Assembly (NCBI GenBank): GCA_963518845.1
Contig: CAUQKV010000018.1
Location: forward strand, 1 to 31,538
From: JABCPE02 sp963518845
Lineage (GTDB): Bacteria > Bacteroidota > Bacteroidia > Flavobacteriales > Weeksellaceae
Length of the DNA: 31,538 bases
Reading direction: 5' to 3'
Made by a program: the position numbers and the translations under genes. The stretch's first letter is position 1, and the number at the start of each line of letters is the position of its first letter. Positions 7,155 to 14,946 of the stretch are shown one piece after another. The notes beneath the pieces are model-generated. The model had not been told where the DNA came from and did no database searches. It was given only the letters and a program-made list of their open reading frames with translations.

Positions 7155-9671
7155 TTATTTATAAAGTTCTAGTGTTTCTGTCAGTAACTTTATTTGCTGG
7201 TTGATACTCTCGCTTTTTGGATTTGCTCTTAGTAATTCTGTTTTCTTAGCAAGTCCATTCTCTAGCATCTGCACTATCATCATTTTCACATTTGGATTAT
7301 CTGGAATTTCAGATTTTACTTGTTTCAAAATCTTTGCAACTCCAGCCGTAGCCTTTGTGTTATCAGATTCCATTATCCAGTTGAATCCTTTTTCAGCCGT
7401 AGCTCCTGCTTTTTCATCTTGAAATTTTAGGAATGGATAAAATGCCACCACTTTTCCTATATAAGGCATCTGAGACACGATTTTGTTATCCACGATTGTC
7501 GGTAACAGCTGCGTAATCGTTTCATCTGATGCTTTGGATAAATCCACCTTGTCTGCAAGGGCTTTTACTCTCTCTGGGTCTGTCATAGAAATAGCCGAGA
7601 GAGAAGCTGCTTTCACTGCATTTGATACAGAGCTGATTCCCTTTTCGTAGATTGGCAGGTATTTTTTGTTCTTAGTCGTAGCCAAAGCTTTGATTGCCGC
7701 CGCCTGAACTAGTGTTTTAGGGTCTTTCTGAGCTAATTTTTCTACTTCTGAAAGAGCCAGTTTTGCCTGTTCTGGTTTAGATAAATCTAATCCTCCAAGC
7801 GCCTGAATTCTCAATCTGAAAAACGGATCTTTCAATGCAGATACCAATGTTTTCACAGAAGTGATGTTATTATTTTTCTTTGCATTTTCAGCAGCATTTT
7901 TTAATGCTAGATGTTTGCTCTTAAACTCCTTAGTTTTAGCATATTGTAGAGCATATTGTTCAGGAGTTTTAACATCGTTGATTTCTGCTAATAGAAGCCC
8001 ATCCGCATCTACATTGATAAGCTCTGGACTTTTTGCTGTATTGAATGTAAAATCATTTTTCGCTTTGGCATCTACCCACACTTTTTCTCTTCTTACTTTT
8101 CCATTTTCGTGGATATCTATGGTAAGCGGGAACTCAAAATATTGGTCTTGAGTCTGGTTAATCGTTACCACAGTTTGTTTTTTCACTGGTTCGTAAGAAT
8201 ATTTTACATCCAATTTAGGGTTTCCGCTGTTAAAATACCACTGATTAAAGAACCAGTTAAGGTCTTTTCCAGAAACTTTTTCTAAAGAAAGTCTCAGCTG
8301 GTGAGCCTCTCCTGTTCCGTATTCATTGGTTTTCAAATAATCAGAAAGCCCTTCAAAGAACGCTTCATCACCGAGATAATTTCTCAACATGTGAAGAATT
8401 CCGCCTCCTTTGTTATAAGACACGCTGTCAAACATATCCTCACGGCTCTTATAATCAAATCTCACCAAATGTTTGTTATAATTCAGCGGATTATGAATAT
8501 ATGCCGAAATATCATTCATTAAATGGTAATCTGCTGCATCTTTTCCGTATTTATATTCGTTCCAAAGATATTCAGAATAATTCGCAAAAGACTCATTTAC
8601 AGTAAGGTTAGACCAGCTTTCAGCCGTTACCAAATCTCCAAACCAGTGGTGGAATAGCTCGTGAGCAATCACAGGTTCCCAAGTGTTCTCATCTACAAGG
8701 TCGCCTTCCTTTAAGTTTGCATATTCTCCGTGAATTACGGCAGTTGTATTTTCCATCGCACCACTTACATAGTCTCTTCCTACCAGCTGTGCGTATTTTT
8801 GCCAAGGATATTCGTATTTTAGTTTTTTAGAGAAGAAATCCAGCATTTCTGGAGTCATCCCAAATATTTGTTTTGCATAAGGCTCATATTCCTTTTCTAC
8901 ATAGTAATCTACTGCGATATTTTTCCATTTATCCTTTACTATCGCATACTCTCCCACTCCCATAAAGAATAGGTATGGAGCGTGTTTTTTATCCATCACC
9001 CAGTAATCTGTTCTCAGTCCTCCATTTTCTTTAGTAGAAGATTTCAAAATACCATTAGAAAGGGTAACGAATTTCTCTGGAACCGTCATATAGAGCTCCT
9101 GCGTAGTCTTTTGATTTGGTTTGTCTATCGTAGGGAACCATACAGAATTAGATTCTGTTTCACCTTGTGTCCATATCTGCGTTGGTTTATCTGGATCTTT
9201 TCCTTGAGCATTGATGAAATAAAGCCCTTTCGCAGAGTTAATCGCTGCACTTCCCTTTCCTTTATGCTCGTTCGGGCGCGCCGTATATTTGATATAAACG
9301 GTATAGTCCTGCCCTTTTTGATATTGTTTATCAAGATTTATTCTTAACAAATCATCTGAATAAGTATATTTCAAAGGTTTTTTAGAACCATTTTTATCCA
9401 AAGCTATTTCGTGGATAAGCATTGCTTTGGCATTAAGCACCAAAGAATCTGATGCATAGAAATGAGGCGATGCAGTAAGCCACTCCTCACCGTGCATTTG
9501 CTCTTTTTCAAAGTCAAATTTCACCTTTAATTTGGTGTGTTTCAGTTCTGTAGTCTTGTTGTGAGTAGCTCTATACGGAGCATTTCTACCAGAAGTTTCG
9601 GTCTGTGCAAGAGCAAAATTACTTCCTAAAATTGCTCCAAGCATCATCGCTGAGAATAAAATCTTTTTCAT
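7155..9671 (-). CDS. Secreted M1 family zinc aminopeptidase
   Basis: An 838-residue exported metallopeptidase of the M1 (gluzincin) family. A signal peptide occupies about 1-23, ending ALAQ. The N-terminal beta domain runs to about 250. The catalytic domain has the exopeptidase motif GAMEN (304-308) and the zinc site HELFH (337-341), with the third ligand Glu360 exactly 18 residues on, giving HEXXH-x18-E. NKGGGILHMLR follows in the helical part. The last third (about 590-838) is alanine-rich and helical, like the HEAT-type C-terminal domain of this family. It should remove N-terminal residues from peptides in the periplasm or outside the cell. I see no type IX secretion C-terminal domain. It has its own terminator; an upstream promoter box was not found, and the preceding gene ends 46 nt before it. 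Confidence 0.95.
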   Translation of the reverse strand: MKKILFSAMMLGAILGSNFALAQTETSGRNAPYRATHNKTTELKHTKLKVKFDFEKEQMHGEEWLTASPHFYASDSLVLNAKAMLIHEIALDKNGSKKPLKYTYSDDLLRINLDKQYQKGQDYTVYIKYTARPNEHKGKGSAAINSAKGLYFINAQGKDPDKPTQIWTQGETESNSVWFPTIDKPNQKTTQELYMTVPEKFVTLSNGILKSSTKENGGLRTDYWVMDKKHAPYLFFMGVGEYAIVKDKWKNIAVDYYVEKEYEPYAKQIFGMTPEMLDFFSKKLKYEYPWQKYAQLVGRDYVSGAMENTTAVIHGEYANLKEGDLVDENTWEPVIAHELFHHWFGDLVTAESWSNLTVNESFANYSEYLWNEYKYGKDAADYHLMNDISAYIHNPLNYNKHLVRFDYKSREDMFDSVSYNKGGGILHMLRNYLGDEAFFEGLSDYLKTNEYGTGEAHQLRLSLEKVSGKDLNWFFNQWYFNSGNPKLDVKYSYEPVKKQTVVTINQTQDQYFEFPLTIDIHENGKVRREKVWVDAKAKNDFTFNTAKSPELINVDADGLLLAEINDVKTPEQYALQYAKTKEFKSKHLALKNAAENAKKNNNITSVKTLVSALKDPFFRLRIQALGGLDLSKPEQAKLALSEVEKLAQKDPKTLVQAAAIKALATTKNKKYLPIYEKGISSVSNAVKAASLSAISMTDPERVKALADKVDLSKASDETITQLLPTIVDNKIVSQMPYIGKVVAFYPFLKFQDEKAGATAEKGFNWIMESDNTKATAGVAKILKQVKSEIPDNPNVKMMIVQMLENGLAKKTELLRANPKSESINQQIKLLTETLELYK

Positions 9672-9717
9672 TGTTAATAAATTTTAATTCTTTTTTATTT
9701 AATTAATAATCATTAGA

Positions 9718-10443
9718 TTAGTCGTAATATTCTATTACTCTTTTAGTTATGATAAATGGTTTATTTTGTTTTAGAGAGATTCTCTCTATCCAATTATTCT
9801 TTTCGTCATATTTGTATCGATATTGGAAAGATGTTTTGTAATATTTTTTCTTCACAATATCGTTGTATTTGTTGTACTTATATCGGATTTGGTCTATTTT
9901 TTTCCCTTCCTTATTATAGACTATATCCTTGATTCTGTTTCCTTTGCTATCGTACTTAAAGACAAATCTCCTGTACAAAGGCTCTTCTACAATATCATCA
10001 AGGATTTGCTCTATGATATTGCCCTTGTCATCGTATTTGTAATATGATTTAGCCACTATATCAGGATTTTGACTAAGGTAAATAGTCTCAACAATATTCC
10101 CTTTATCATCGTAATTATCAATAAATCCTCTTGGTTCTTCATACAAAATTCTCCCTCTAAGGATTTTATTTTGGGGTAATGGTCTCTTTTCTATTATCTT
10201 GTCGTTCTCATCATGATATATTATCATCTCGTTTTCACCTTCTAAAGTATAAGTTATTCTTTTCCTTTCGAGATTGGATATTTCTTGCTTTACACCTCCC
10301 ATATCCTCAGTTGGAAGATAGTACATCGTCTCTTTGATAGATTTTACTTTTTTCTTTAGATTACTGCTATCCCAGCCTATTTCCATTTGTCCAAAAGCAT
10401 ATCCAGCAGTCAGTAGCAAGGCTGATATTAGTATTTTGTTCAT
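9718..10443 (-). CDS. Secreted YD-repeat-like protein of unknown function
   Basis: A 241-residue exported protein with a signal peptide (MNKILISALLLTAGYAFGQ). The mature part carries about six copies of a short motif close to YxYDxKGNxIExxxY, at about residues 76-85, 111-118, 137-144, 164-171, 189-196 and 211-219. This resembles the YD units of RHS proteins and the short antiparallel-strand repeats of many secreted Bacteroidetes proteins, but without an RHS core or toxin domain. It lies 38 nt after thyA and 46 nt before the M1 peptidase gene, on the same strand, so it may be co-transcribed with either. Probably a small periplasmic or surface beta-solenoid-like protein; ligand unknown. Confidence 0.8.
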   Translation of the reverse strand: MNKILISALLLTAGYAFGQMEIGWDSSNLKKKVKSIKETMYYLPTEDMGGVKQEISNLERKRITYTLEGENEMIIYHDENDKIIEKRPLPQNKILRGRILYEEPRGFIDNYDDKGNIVETIYLSQNPDIVAKSYYKYDDKGNIIEQILDDIVEEPLYRRFVFKYDSKGNRIKDIVYNKEGKKIDQIRYKYNKYNDIVKKKYYKTSFQYRYKYDEKNNWIERISLKQNKPFIITKRVIEYYD

Positions 10444-10481
10444 TTGTTTATGTGTTCTATTTTTAGTTTAAATGTTCTATT

Positions 10482-11276
10482 TTAAATCGCCACAGGAGCT
10501 TTTATCCCTGGGTGTGGGTCATAGTTTTCTAGTGTAAAATCATTAAAATCAAAATCAAAAATATTTTTGATTTCTGGATTTAGTTTCATCGTTGGTAAAG
10601 ATTTTGGCTCTCGGGAAAGCTGTTTTTCCACCTGCTCAAAATGATTATTATAAATATGCACATCACCAAAAGTATGCACATACTCACCAACTTCCAAATC
10701 ACAAACTTGGGCTACCATCATCAGCAGAAGAGCATAACTGGCAATGTTAAACGGCACTCCCAGAAACACATCTGCGCTCCTCTGATAGAGCTGTAATGAC
10801 AGTTTCCCATCCGCTACATAAAACTGAAACATCGCATGACAAGGAGCCAATGCCATTTTTGGCAGCTCTGCTACATTCCATGCAGACACGATGAGCCTGC
10901 GGCTGTCAGGATTTTTCTTGATTTGGTCTATCACTTCGCTGATTTGGTCTATCACCTTCCCATTCGCTCCGTGCCAGCTTCTCCACTGGGCGCCATACAC
11001 AGGCCCAAGATTTCCCTCTGCATCTGCCCATTCATCCCAAATCGTGACACCATTTTCCTGAAGATACTTCACATTAGTATCTCCTTTTAAAAACCAAAGA
11101 AGTTCGTAGATAATGGATTTAAGGTGAACTTTCTTAGTCGTTACCAACGGAAATCCTTTGCTCAAATCATATCTCAGCTGATATCCGAACACACTACGCG
11201 TTCCTGTCCCTGTTCTATCCGTTTTATCTGTTCCGTTTTCTTTTATATATCGTAATAAATCTAAATAATTTTGCAT
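10482..11276 (-). CDS. thyA: Thymidylate synthase
   Basis: A 264-residue ThyA, the same length as the E. coli enzyme. It methylates dUMP to dTMP with methylene-tetrahydrofolate. The catalytic cysteine is Cys146 in ALAPCHAMF, the folate and dUMP contacts lie in RSADVFLGVPFNIASY (166-181, with Asp169 and Asn177), and the arginine loop DRTGTGTRSVFG is at 20-31. The ATG at 11276 gives the family's usual MQNYLDLLRYI start. It has the best-formed promoter of its region, opposed to that of the GH25 gene. No folA (dihydrofolate reductase) follows, although the two are often paired elsewhere. Confidence 0.98.
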   Translation of the reverse strand: MQNYLDLLRYIKENGTDKTDRTGTGTRSVFGYQLRYDLSKGFPLVTTKKVHLKSIIYELLWFLKGDTNVKYLQENGVTIWDEWADAEGNLGPVYGAQWRSWHGANGKVIDQISEVIDQIKKNPDSRRLIVSAWNVAELPKMALAPCHAMFQFYVADGKLSLQLYQRSADVFLGVPFNIASYALLLMMVAQVCDLEVGEYVHTFGDVHIYNNHFEQVEKQLSREPKSLPTMKLNPEIKNIFDFDFNDFTLENYDPHPGIKAPVAI

Positions 11277-11296
11277 TTATTCTTTCAAAATGTCCA

Positions 11297-11326
11297 CAAA
11301 TATAACTAAATTTCATAGAAAGGCAA
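11297..11326 (-). promoter_or_regulatory. thyA promoter (TTG-N19-TATATTTG)
   Basis: On the reverse strand TTG (11326-11324) and TATATTTG (11304-11297) are separated by 19 nt, matching the Bacteroidetes two-part promoter. The -7 box ends 20 nt before the thyA start codon. Confidence 0.7.
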
Positions 11327-11336
11327 GGATTTTTTT

Positions 11337-11344
11337 TAAATTTG
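11337..11344 (+). promoter_or_regulatory. -7 box almost touching the GH25 start codon
   Basis: TAAATTTG matches TAnnTTTG and ends 4 nt before the ATG at 11349. Transcription would therefore start at or within a few bases of the start codon, giving a leaderless or near-leaderless message. The -33 element is weak (TTTC at 11311-11314). Confidence 0.5.
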
Positions 11345-11348
11345 CAAA

Positions 11349-12203
11349 ATGGCAAAACGAAAGAGAAAAAAATCTAAATCTAAGATTAAGAAAAATAAAA
11401 ACCGCTCATATCTGTTTATTTCCCTTGGGCTGTTTTTTTTATTGGCTGTCGGGCTTGTTGCATTACTGAAAAAAAATCAGATAATGTACTATTATACAAT
11501 GTATTTCACTGAAAAACAAGCACCAAAACTGACCAATTCGCCTTTTGAAACGAAGAGAATCAATAAAATTATAAAAAACTATTCAGACAAAACATTCGGA
11601 TTAGATATATCACATTACCAAGAGCGGGAGCACATCAATTGGGAAAAACTCACCATCTTAAATGGCGCTATCCCATTAGAATTCATCATATTACGAGCCA
11701 CTATGGGCAGCGATGGAAAGGACAAACACTTTACTCACTACTGGGAAAAAGCTAAAAACCACGGACTTACCCGCGGCGCCTATCATTTCTATCGTCCAGA
11801 TGAAGACCCTGTCACTCAGGCAGATTCATATATTAGGAGTGTAAATCTCTCTTCTGGCGATATGAGACCTGTTTTAGATGTAGAAAAACTACCAAAAACC
11901 AAATCCAAAGAACAATTCATAAAAGACCTTCATATTTGGATAGATATAATCGAAAAACACTATGGCAAAAAACCTATTCTCTACACATACTACCATTTTT
12001 ATAAAGACCTACTAAAAGGGCATTTTGATGAATGTCCTCTCTGGATGGCAAACTACAATGATGTTCCACAACCCTCTGATACCGACCCTTGGAAAATATG
12101 GCAATTCACAGAAAACGGAATATCAGACGGCATAGAAACCCAAATAGACCTTAATGTCTATAATGGAAACAAATGGGAAATGAGAGAACTTTTAATAGAT
12201 TAA
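11349..12203 (+). CDS. Membrane-anchored GH25 family muramidase (lysozyme)
   Basis: A 284-residue protein with a strongly basic N-terminus (AKRKRKKSKSKIKKNKNR), one transmembrane helix (about 21-41) and a GH25 domain from about residue 83. GH25 landmarks are FGLDISHYQ (83-91, Asp86), RATMG (116-120), GAYHFYRP (143-150), and VLDVEK (175-180), whose Asp177 and Glu179 fit the catalytic pair. The family cleaves the beta-1,4 bond between MurNAc and GlcNAc in peptidoglycan. The single N-terminal anchor with a basic cytoplasmic tail suggests that the enzyme is tethered in the inner membrane facing the periplasm. It is divergent from thyA and has no gene partner downstream on its strand. Confidence 0.93.
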   Translation: MAKRKRKKSKSKIKKNKNRSYLFISLGLFFLLAVGLVALLKKNQIMYYYTMYFTEKQAPKLTNSPFETKRINKIIKNYSDKTFGLDISHYQEREHINWEKLTILNGAIPLEFIILRATMGSDGKDKHFTHYWEKAKNHGLTRGAYHFYRPDEDPVTQADSYIRSVNLSSGDMRPVLDVEKLPKTKSKEQFIKDLHIWIDIIEKHYGKKPILYTYYHFYKDLLKGHFDECPLWMANYNDVPQPSDTDPWKIWQFTENGISDGIETQIDLNVYNGNKWEMRELLID

Positions 12204-12257
12204 ACATTTTATTTAAATCAAATTTCTTTATAATTTTAAATTTATCTAAAAATAAAA

Positions 12258-12280
12258 AATCCTGCCCAAAAAGCAGGATT
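12258..12280. terminator. Terminator between the GH25 gene and the convergent outer-membrane protein gene
   Basis: AATCCTGC (12258-12265) pairs with GCAGGATT (12273-12280) around a 7-nt loop. The reverse strand continues with TTTTTATTT, so it best serves the gene at 12290-13165, but it can also end the GH25 message. Confidence 0.85.
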
Positions 12281-12289
12281 CTTATTTTA

Positions 12290-13165
12290 TTAGTGTTTTT
12301 TATGAGGCGGTTCATAAACAAGTCTGATAAAACCACTATACCCCTCGTATTGTCTGTTAGTAGGAACTCCAACCACCAAGCCTAGAATAGTGTTATCATT
12401 TAGAGCTACTCTAATCTGCGGTCTAAGCACCATATTAAATCTCTCTTTAGTAATGCTCTTATTCACCTCCAAACCAACAAAGTTTCTAGAATTTGGAATT
12501 AAATAATGAATACTGGAGTTAATCTGCCAGTCTGTATCCACATGATTACTTCCAAAATGATGCGTGAAAACAGGCCCTGCATACACCATCGTACTGATGC
12601 TGTGAGTTTTACCCCATCCCTTTGCTACTACAAAGAACGGATTATAAACATTCCCTGTGAAAAATTTCCCATTTCCATAGTTTCTGAAAGAGTTCAGCTC
12701 TATTTCATTGAGGTAACCTATCGCCATGGAAGTGTAGGCTTTTTTGTTCACCAAGAAAGTATACTGGATAGAGGTTTTGATACCTGCAACACCTGTCCCT
12801 GGTGATTTATGTGGAAGTTTTTCCGCAGAAGTATATACATTAAAAGGTACTTCTACTTCCAAACCAAGTCTATCAGCCACCGCCCACTCATATTCTACTA
12901 ATGGATAAAGCTCATAGTAACCATTATTTTCTGTAACCCCCATAGCTACATTCCATTCTCTTTCGCCTTTTCTCGCTCCGAGGTCTCTCATCAGGTCTAT
13001 ATACAAAGGCTCTGCGTGGTGCAGTTTCAACGGTTTTCCTTCCTCATCATCATGAGCTGTCACAACTGCTTCTTCCACTTTTACACTATCTACAGCCTGC
13101 TCTTGAGCTGTAGCAAATCCTGAAAAAACTAACAAAGCAGCTAATCCAAAAATCCTCTTAATCAT
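12290..13165 (-). CDS. Outer-membrane beta-barrel-like protein of unknown function
   Basis: I chose the ATG at 13165 (MIKRIFGLAALL) because it places a normal signal peptide, ending FATAQ, at the N-terminus; a TTG start 12 nt further up is possible but adds nothing. The product is 291 residues. A short acidic linker is followed by the segment HAEPLYIDLMRDLGARKGEREWNV (split here as HAEPLYIDLMRDLGARKG then EREWNV), and then alternating hydrophobic strands rich in Tyr, Phe and Trp up to residue 285, as in a 10-12 strand outer-membrane barrel. It ends in EPPHKKH. I recall similar proteins in other Flavobacteriia without known function. Neither ligand nor partner is suggested by the neighbours. 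Confidence 0.8.
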   Translation of the reverse strand: MIKRIFGLAALLVFSGFATAQEQAVDSVKVEEAVVTAHDDEEGKPLKLHHAEPLYIDLMRDLGARKGEREWNVAMGVTENNGYYELYPLVEYEWAVADRLGLEVEVPFNVYTSAEKLPHKSPGTGVAGIKTSIQYTFLVNKKAYTSMAIGYLNEIELNSFRNYGNGKFFTGNVYNPFFVVAKGWGKTHSISTMVYAGPVFTHHFGSNHVDTDWQINSSIHYLIPNSRNFVGLEVNKSITKERFNMVLRPQIRVALNDNTILGLVVGVPTNRQYEGYSGFIRLVYEPPHKKH

Positions 13166-13215
13166 AATCCTATTCAATTTTTAATTAAATCTAGCACAAT
13201 ATTACAAATATTTTT

Positions 13216-14301
13216 TTAATTCCTAATTTTCAGTAATATTTTCTCGTATCTACCCAAAATTATTTCCTTTGAAAATCGGCTTTTGATGGAATTAATGATA
13301 AGATTTCTCTCACTTTTCTCAGTGGAAAGGATTTCTTTTATCTTCTCTGCAAACTGCTGATGCTCATTGATATCCGAAATTTCCCCATTGATTCCCTCTT
13401 CTACAATCTCCCTGATTCCCCCTGGGCAGTCATTCGCCAGAGCATACACACCACAGGCTCCCGCTTCCAAAAGGACATTTGGGAAACCTTCATAGCGCGA
13501 AGAAAGTATAAATAAATCCGAAAATTTCAGGTATTGATAAGGGTTTTTCTGCTGTCCGTGGAAAATTACATTTTCCAGCTGCATATCCTGTTTCATTTGG
13601 AGAAGAAGTTCCCTATCCGCCCCATCACCCAGAATATGGAGTTTTATTTTTTCATTTTTTAAGAAAGAAAAAACTTTCAGTAGATTGTCAAAACCTTTTC
13701 GCGAGGAAAGATTTCCTATTGCCAGCACATTTTTAAACTCAGTATCAAACCCTTCTGGCTTTTCCGAAACCAACAGTTTTTCATTGATAAAATCAAAATC
13801 AACAGGATTATTGATTTTAAATATTTTCTCTTTTTTAATCTTGAAATTCTCAATCAAGTCATTCGTCATATCATCACTTTGGGTAATGATTTGATGAAAA
13901 TTATTATAAAATCGGTAAAAAAATCGGATTTCTTTTCGTGTAACATGCTTTGAAACCACATTGGTCTCGCGCGAAATGAATTTGGTTTTACCAAAAAACG
14001 GAATAAATGGAGAAACGAACGCCGAAATCTCGCCCCAGCCACAGAAAACAATGTCTGGCTTTCGCTGTCTTATCGTTTTTAAAATAGGCAACAAAGAAGA
14101 ACGAATACTTTTGGTATTCGCTTCTATAATTTCTACATCTTCCTTTAAGAAATCCAGATACTCGCCCACCTTTTCGAATAAAAGAAGACTCGGCTGGAAT
14201 TTTTCTCTCGGCAGATGATTACATATCGTGGTAATTATCCGCTCTGCCCCGCCCATTTTCAGGTTGGGCAGAATGAACATTACCGAAATTTTTTGACTCA
14301 T
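13216..14301 (-). CDS. Family 4 (GT-B) glycosyltransferase
   Basis: A 361-residue retaining glycosyltransferase of the GT4 type. The N-terminal half opens MFILPNLKMGGAERIITT (8-25), the typical acceptor-side loop. The donor half starts AIGNLSSRKGFDNLLKVF (194-211) and carries the E-x7-E motif EGFPNVLLE (271-279), followed by GGIREIVEEGINGE. It should add a sugar from a nucleotide donor to a surface glycan, but donor and acceptor cannot be read from sequence. It is the last gene of the recQ-antitoxin-toxin-GT4 run, starting 3 nt after the toxin stop. No other glycan gene lies beside it, so it is an isolated glycosyltransferase. No hairpin terminator is visible after it. Confidence 0.92.
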   Translation of the reverse strand: MSQKISVMFILPNLKMGGAERIITTICNHLPREKFQPSLLLFEKVGEYLDFLKEDVEIIEANTKSIRSSLLPILKTIRQRKPDIVFCGWGEISAFVSPFIPFFGKTKFISRETNVVSKHVTRKEIRFFYRFYNNFHQIITQSDDMTNDLIENFKIKKEKIFKINNPVDFDFINEKLLVSEKPEGFDTEFKNVLAIGNLSSRKGFDNLLKVFSFLKNEKIKLHILGDGADRELLLQMKQDMQLENVIFHGQQKNPYQYLKFSDLFILSSRYEGFPNVLLEAGACGVYALANDCPGGIREIVEEGINGEISDINEHQQFAEKIKEILSTEKSERNLIINSIKSRFSKEIILGRYEKILLKIRN

Positions 14302-14304
14302 AAT

Positions 14305-14625
14305 CTACAATGCCGAGAAATCTGGCGATTGGTTGTTAAGTACATGATTCATAATGACTTTCCCTGCCTCTTGTTTAAAGAAAAAGAACCAAGTTATTTT
14401 ATCATCTATCATGTATCTCAAGTATTTTTTCTCTGCCACATGCACCTTTTCTGGCGTATCTACGGCTTTATCCAGATTATTTTCTATAAATTCATAGACC
14501 TCGCCTATCATTTCTTCGGCTCTGTCTATTCTATTGAGAATACCTTCTCTGAACAAAATATTCAACTGACTGTCCAAACTATGAACAAACTTTCTGCTGT
14601 ATACTATTTCTAATCTCTCCACCAT
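14305..14625 (-). CDS. ParE/RelE superfamily toxin-like protein
   Basis: A 106-residue protein with the pattern of the Bacteroidetes ParE/RelE-like group: IVYSRKFVHSLDSQLNILF at the start, a helical hairpin (about 28-52), then TPEKVHVAEKKYLRYMI and a late beta sheet, KITWFFFFKQEAGKVIMNHVLNN. Members of this superfamily act as gyrase poisons or mRNA interferases; which applies here cannot be told. The ATG at 14625 overlaps the preceding antitoxin gene by 16 nt, a usual arrangement for type II toxin-antitoxin pairs. The next gene, a glycosyltransferase, begins 3 nt after the stop. The call is by pattern recognition; a database match was not run. Confidence 0.75.
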   Translation of the reverse strand: MVERLEIVYSRKFVHSLDSQLNILFREGILNRIDRAEEMIGEVYEFIENNLDKAVDTPEKVHVAEKKYLRYMIDDKITWFFFFKQEAGKVIMNHVLNNQSPDFSAL

Positions 14626-14921
14626 CCTTGTATTTTTTTAATTGACTGCTTCTTAGCATCTTCCAAAGAAAATGCTTCATCAAACTCTGCTAAAAATCCT
14701 TCACTTGCTCCCTCGAATTTTAAATAATCTTCACTCAGAACAATCTCTCCAAAGCCTCTACTTCCTGGCTTTACCACAGTAGAACATACCGTAGGTTCAG
14801 CAAAAGGAACTCCGAAAATCTCATTCTTGAAATTGATAAGATTCTTTATCACCTGCTCATCATTAAGGTTGATAATCCACCTTAGCAGCTCCATTTTTTC
14901 TTCTAATATTTTTGAATCCAT
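14610..14921 (-). CDS. Antitoxin-like partner of the ParE/RelE-type toxin
   Basis: A 103-residue acidic protein. The N-terminal helix MELLRWIINLNDEQVIKNLI (11-30) is the form seen in Bacteroidetes and cyanobacterial antitoxin-like proteins placed before ParE-type toxins. The middle is loop-rich (VCSTVVKPGSRGFGE). The end, SLEDAKKQSIKKIQGWWRD, is basic and probably helical and could be the toxin-binding part. It overlaps the toxin gene by 16 nt and begins 25 nt after recQ. No TAnnTTTG box lies in that gap, so it may be read from the recQ promoter, or from a promoter inside recQ. I infer the antitoxin role from gene order, size and overlap. Confidence 0.7.
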   Translation of the reverse strand: MDSKILEEKMELLRWIINLNDEQVIKNLINFKNEIFGVPFAEPTVCSTVVKPGSRGFGEIVLSEDYLKFEGASEGFLAEFDEAFSLEDAKKQSIKKIQGWWRD

Positions 14922-14946
14922 TTATAAATTTTTAAAAATTTCTAAT

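Noticed and set aside
8982..9347. Plus-strand frame of 121 codons inside the M1 aminopeptidase gene
   Set aside because: Shadow of a gene with intact catalytic motifs on the other strand; no independent evidence.
9718..10443. RHS-type polymorphic toxin
   Set aside because: It has only short YD-like repeats, with no RHS core, no autoproteolysis motif and no C-terminal toxin domain.
13166..13177. TTG start for the outer-membrane protein gene at 12290
   Set aside because: An ATG four codons later gives a compact signal peptide; the extra four residues have no support.
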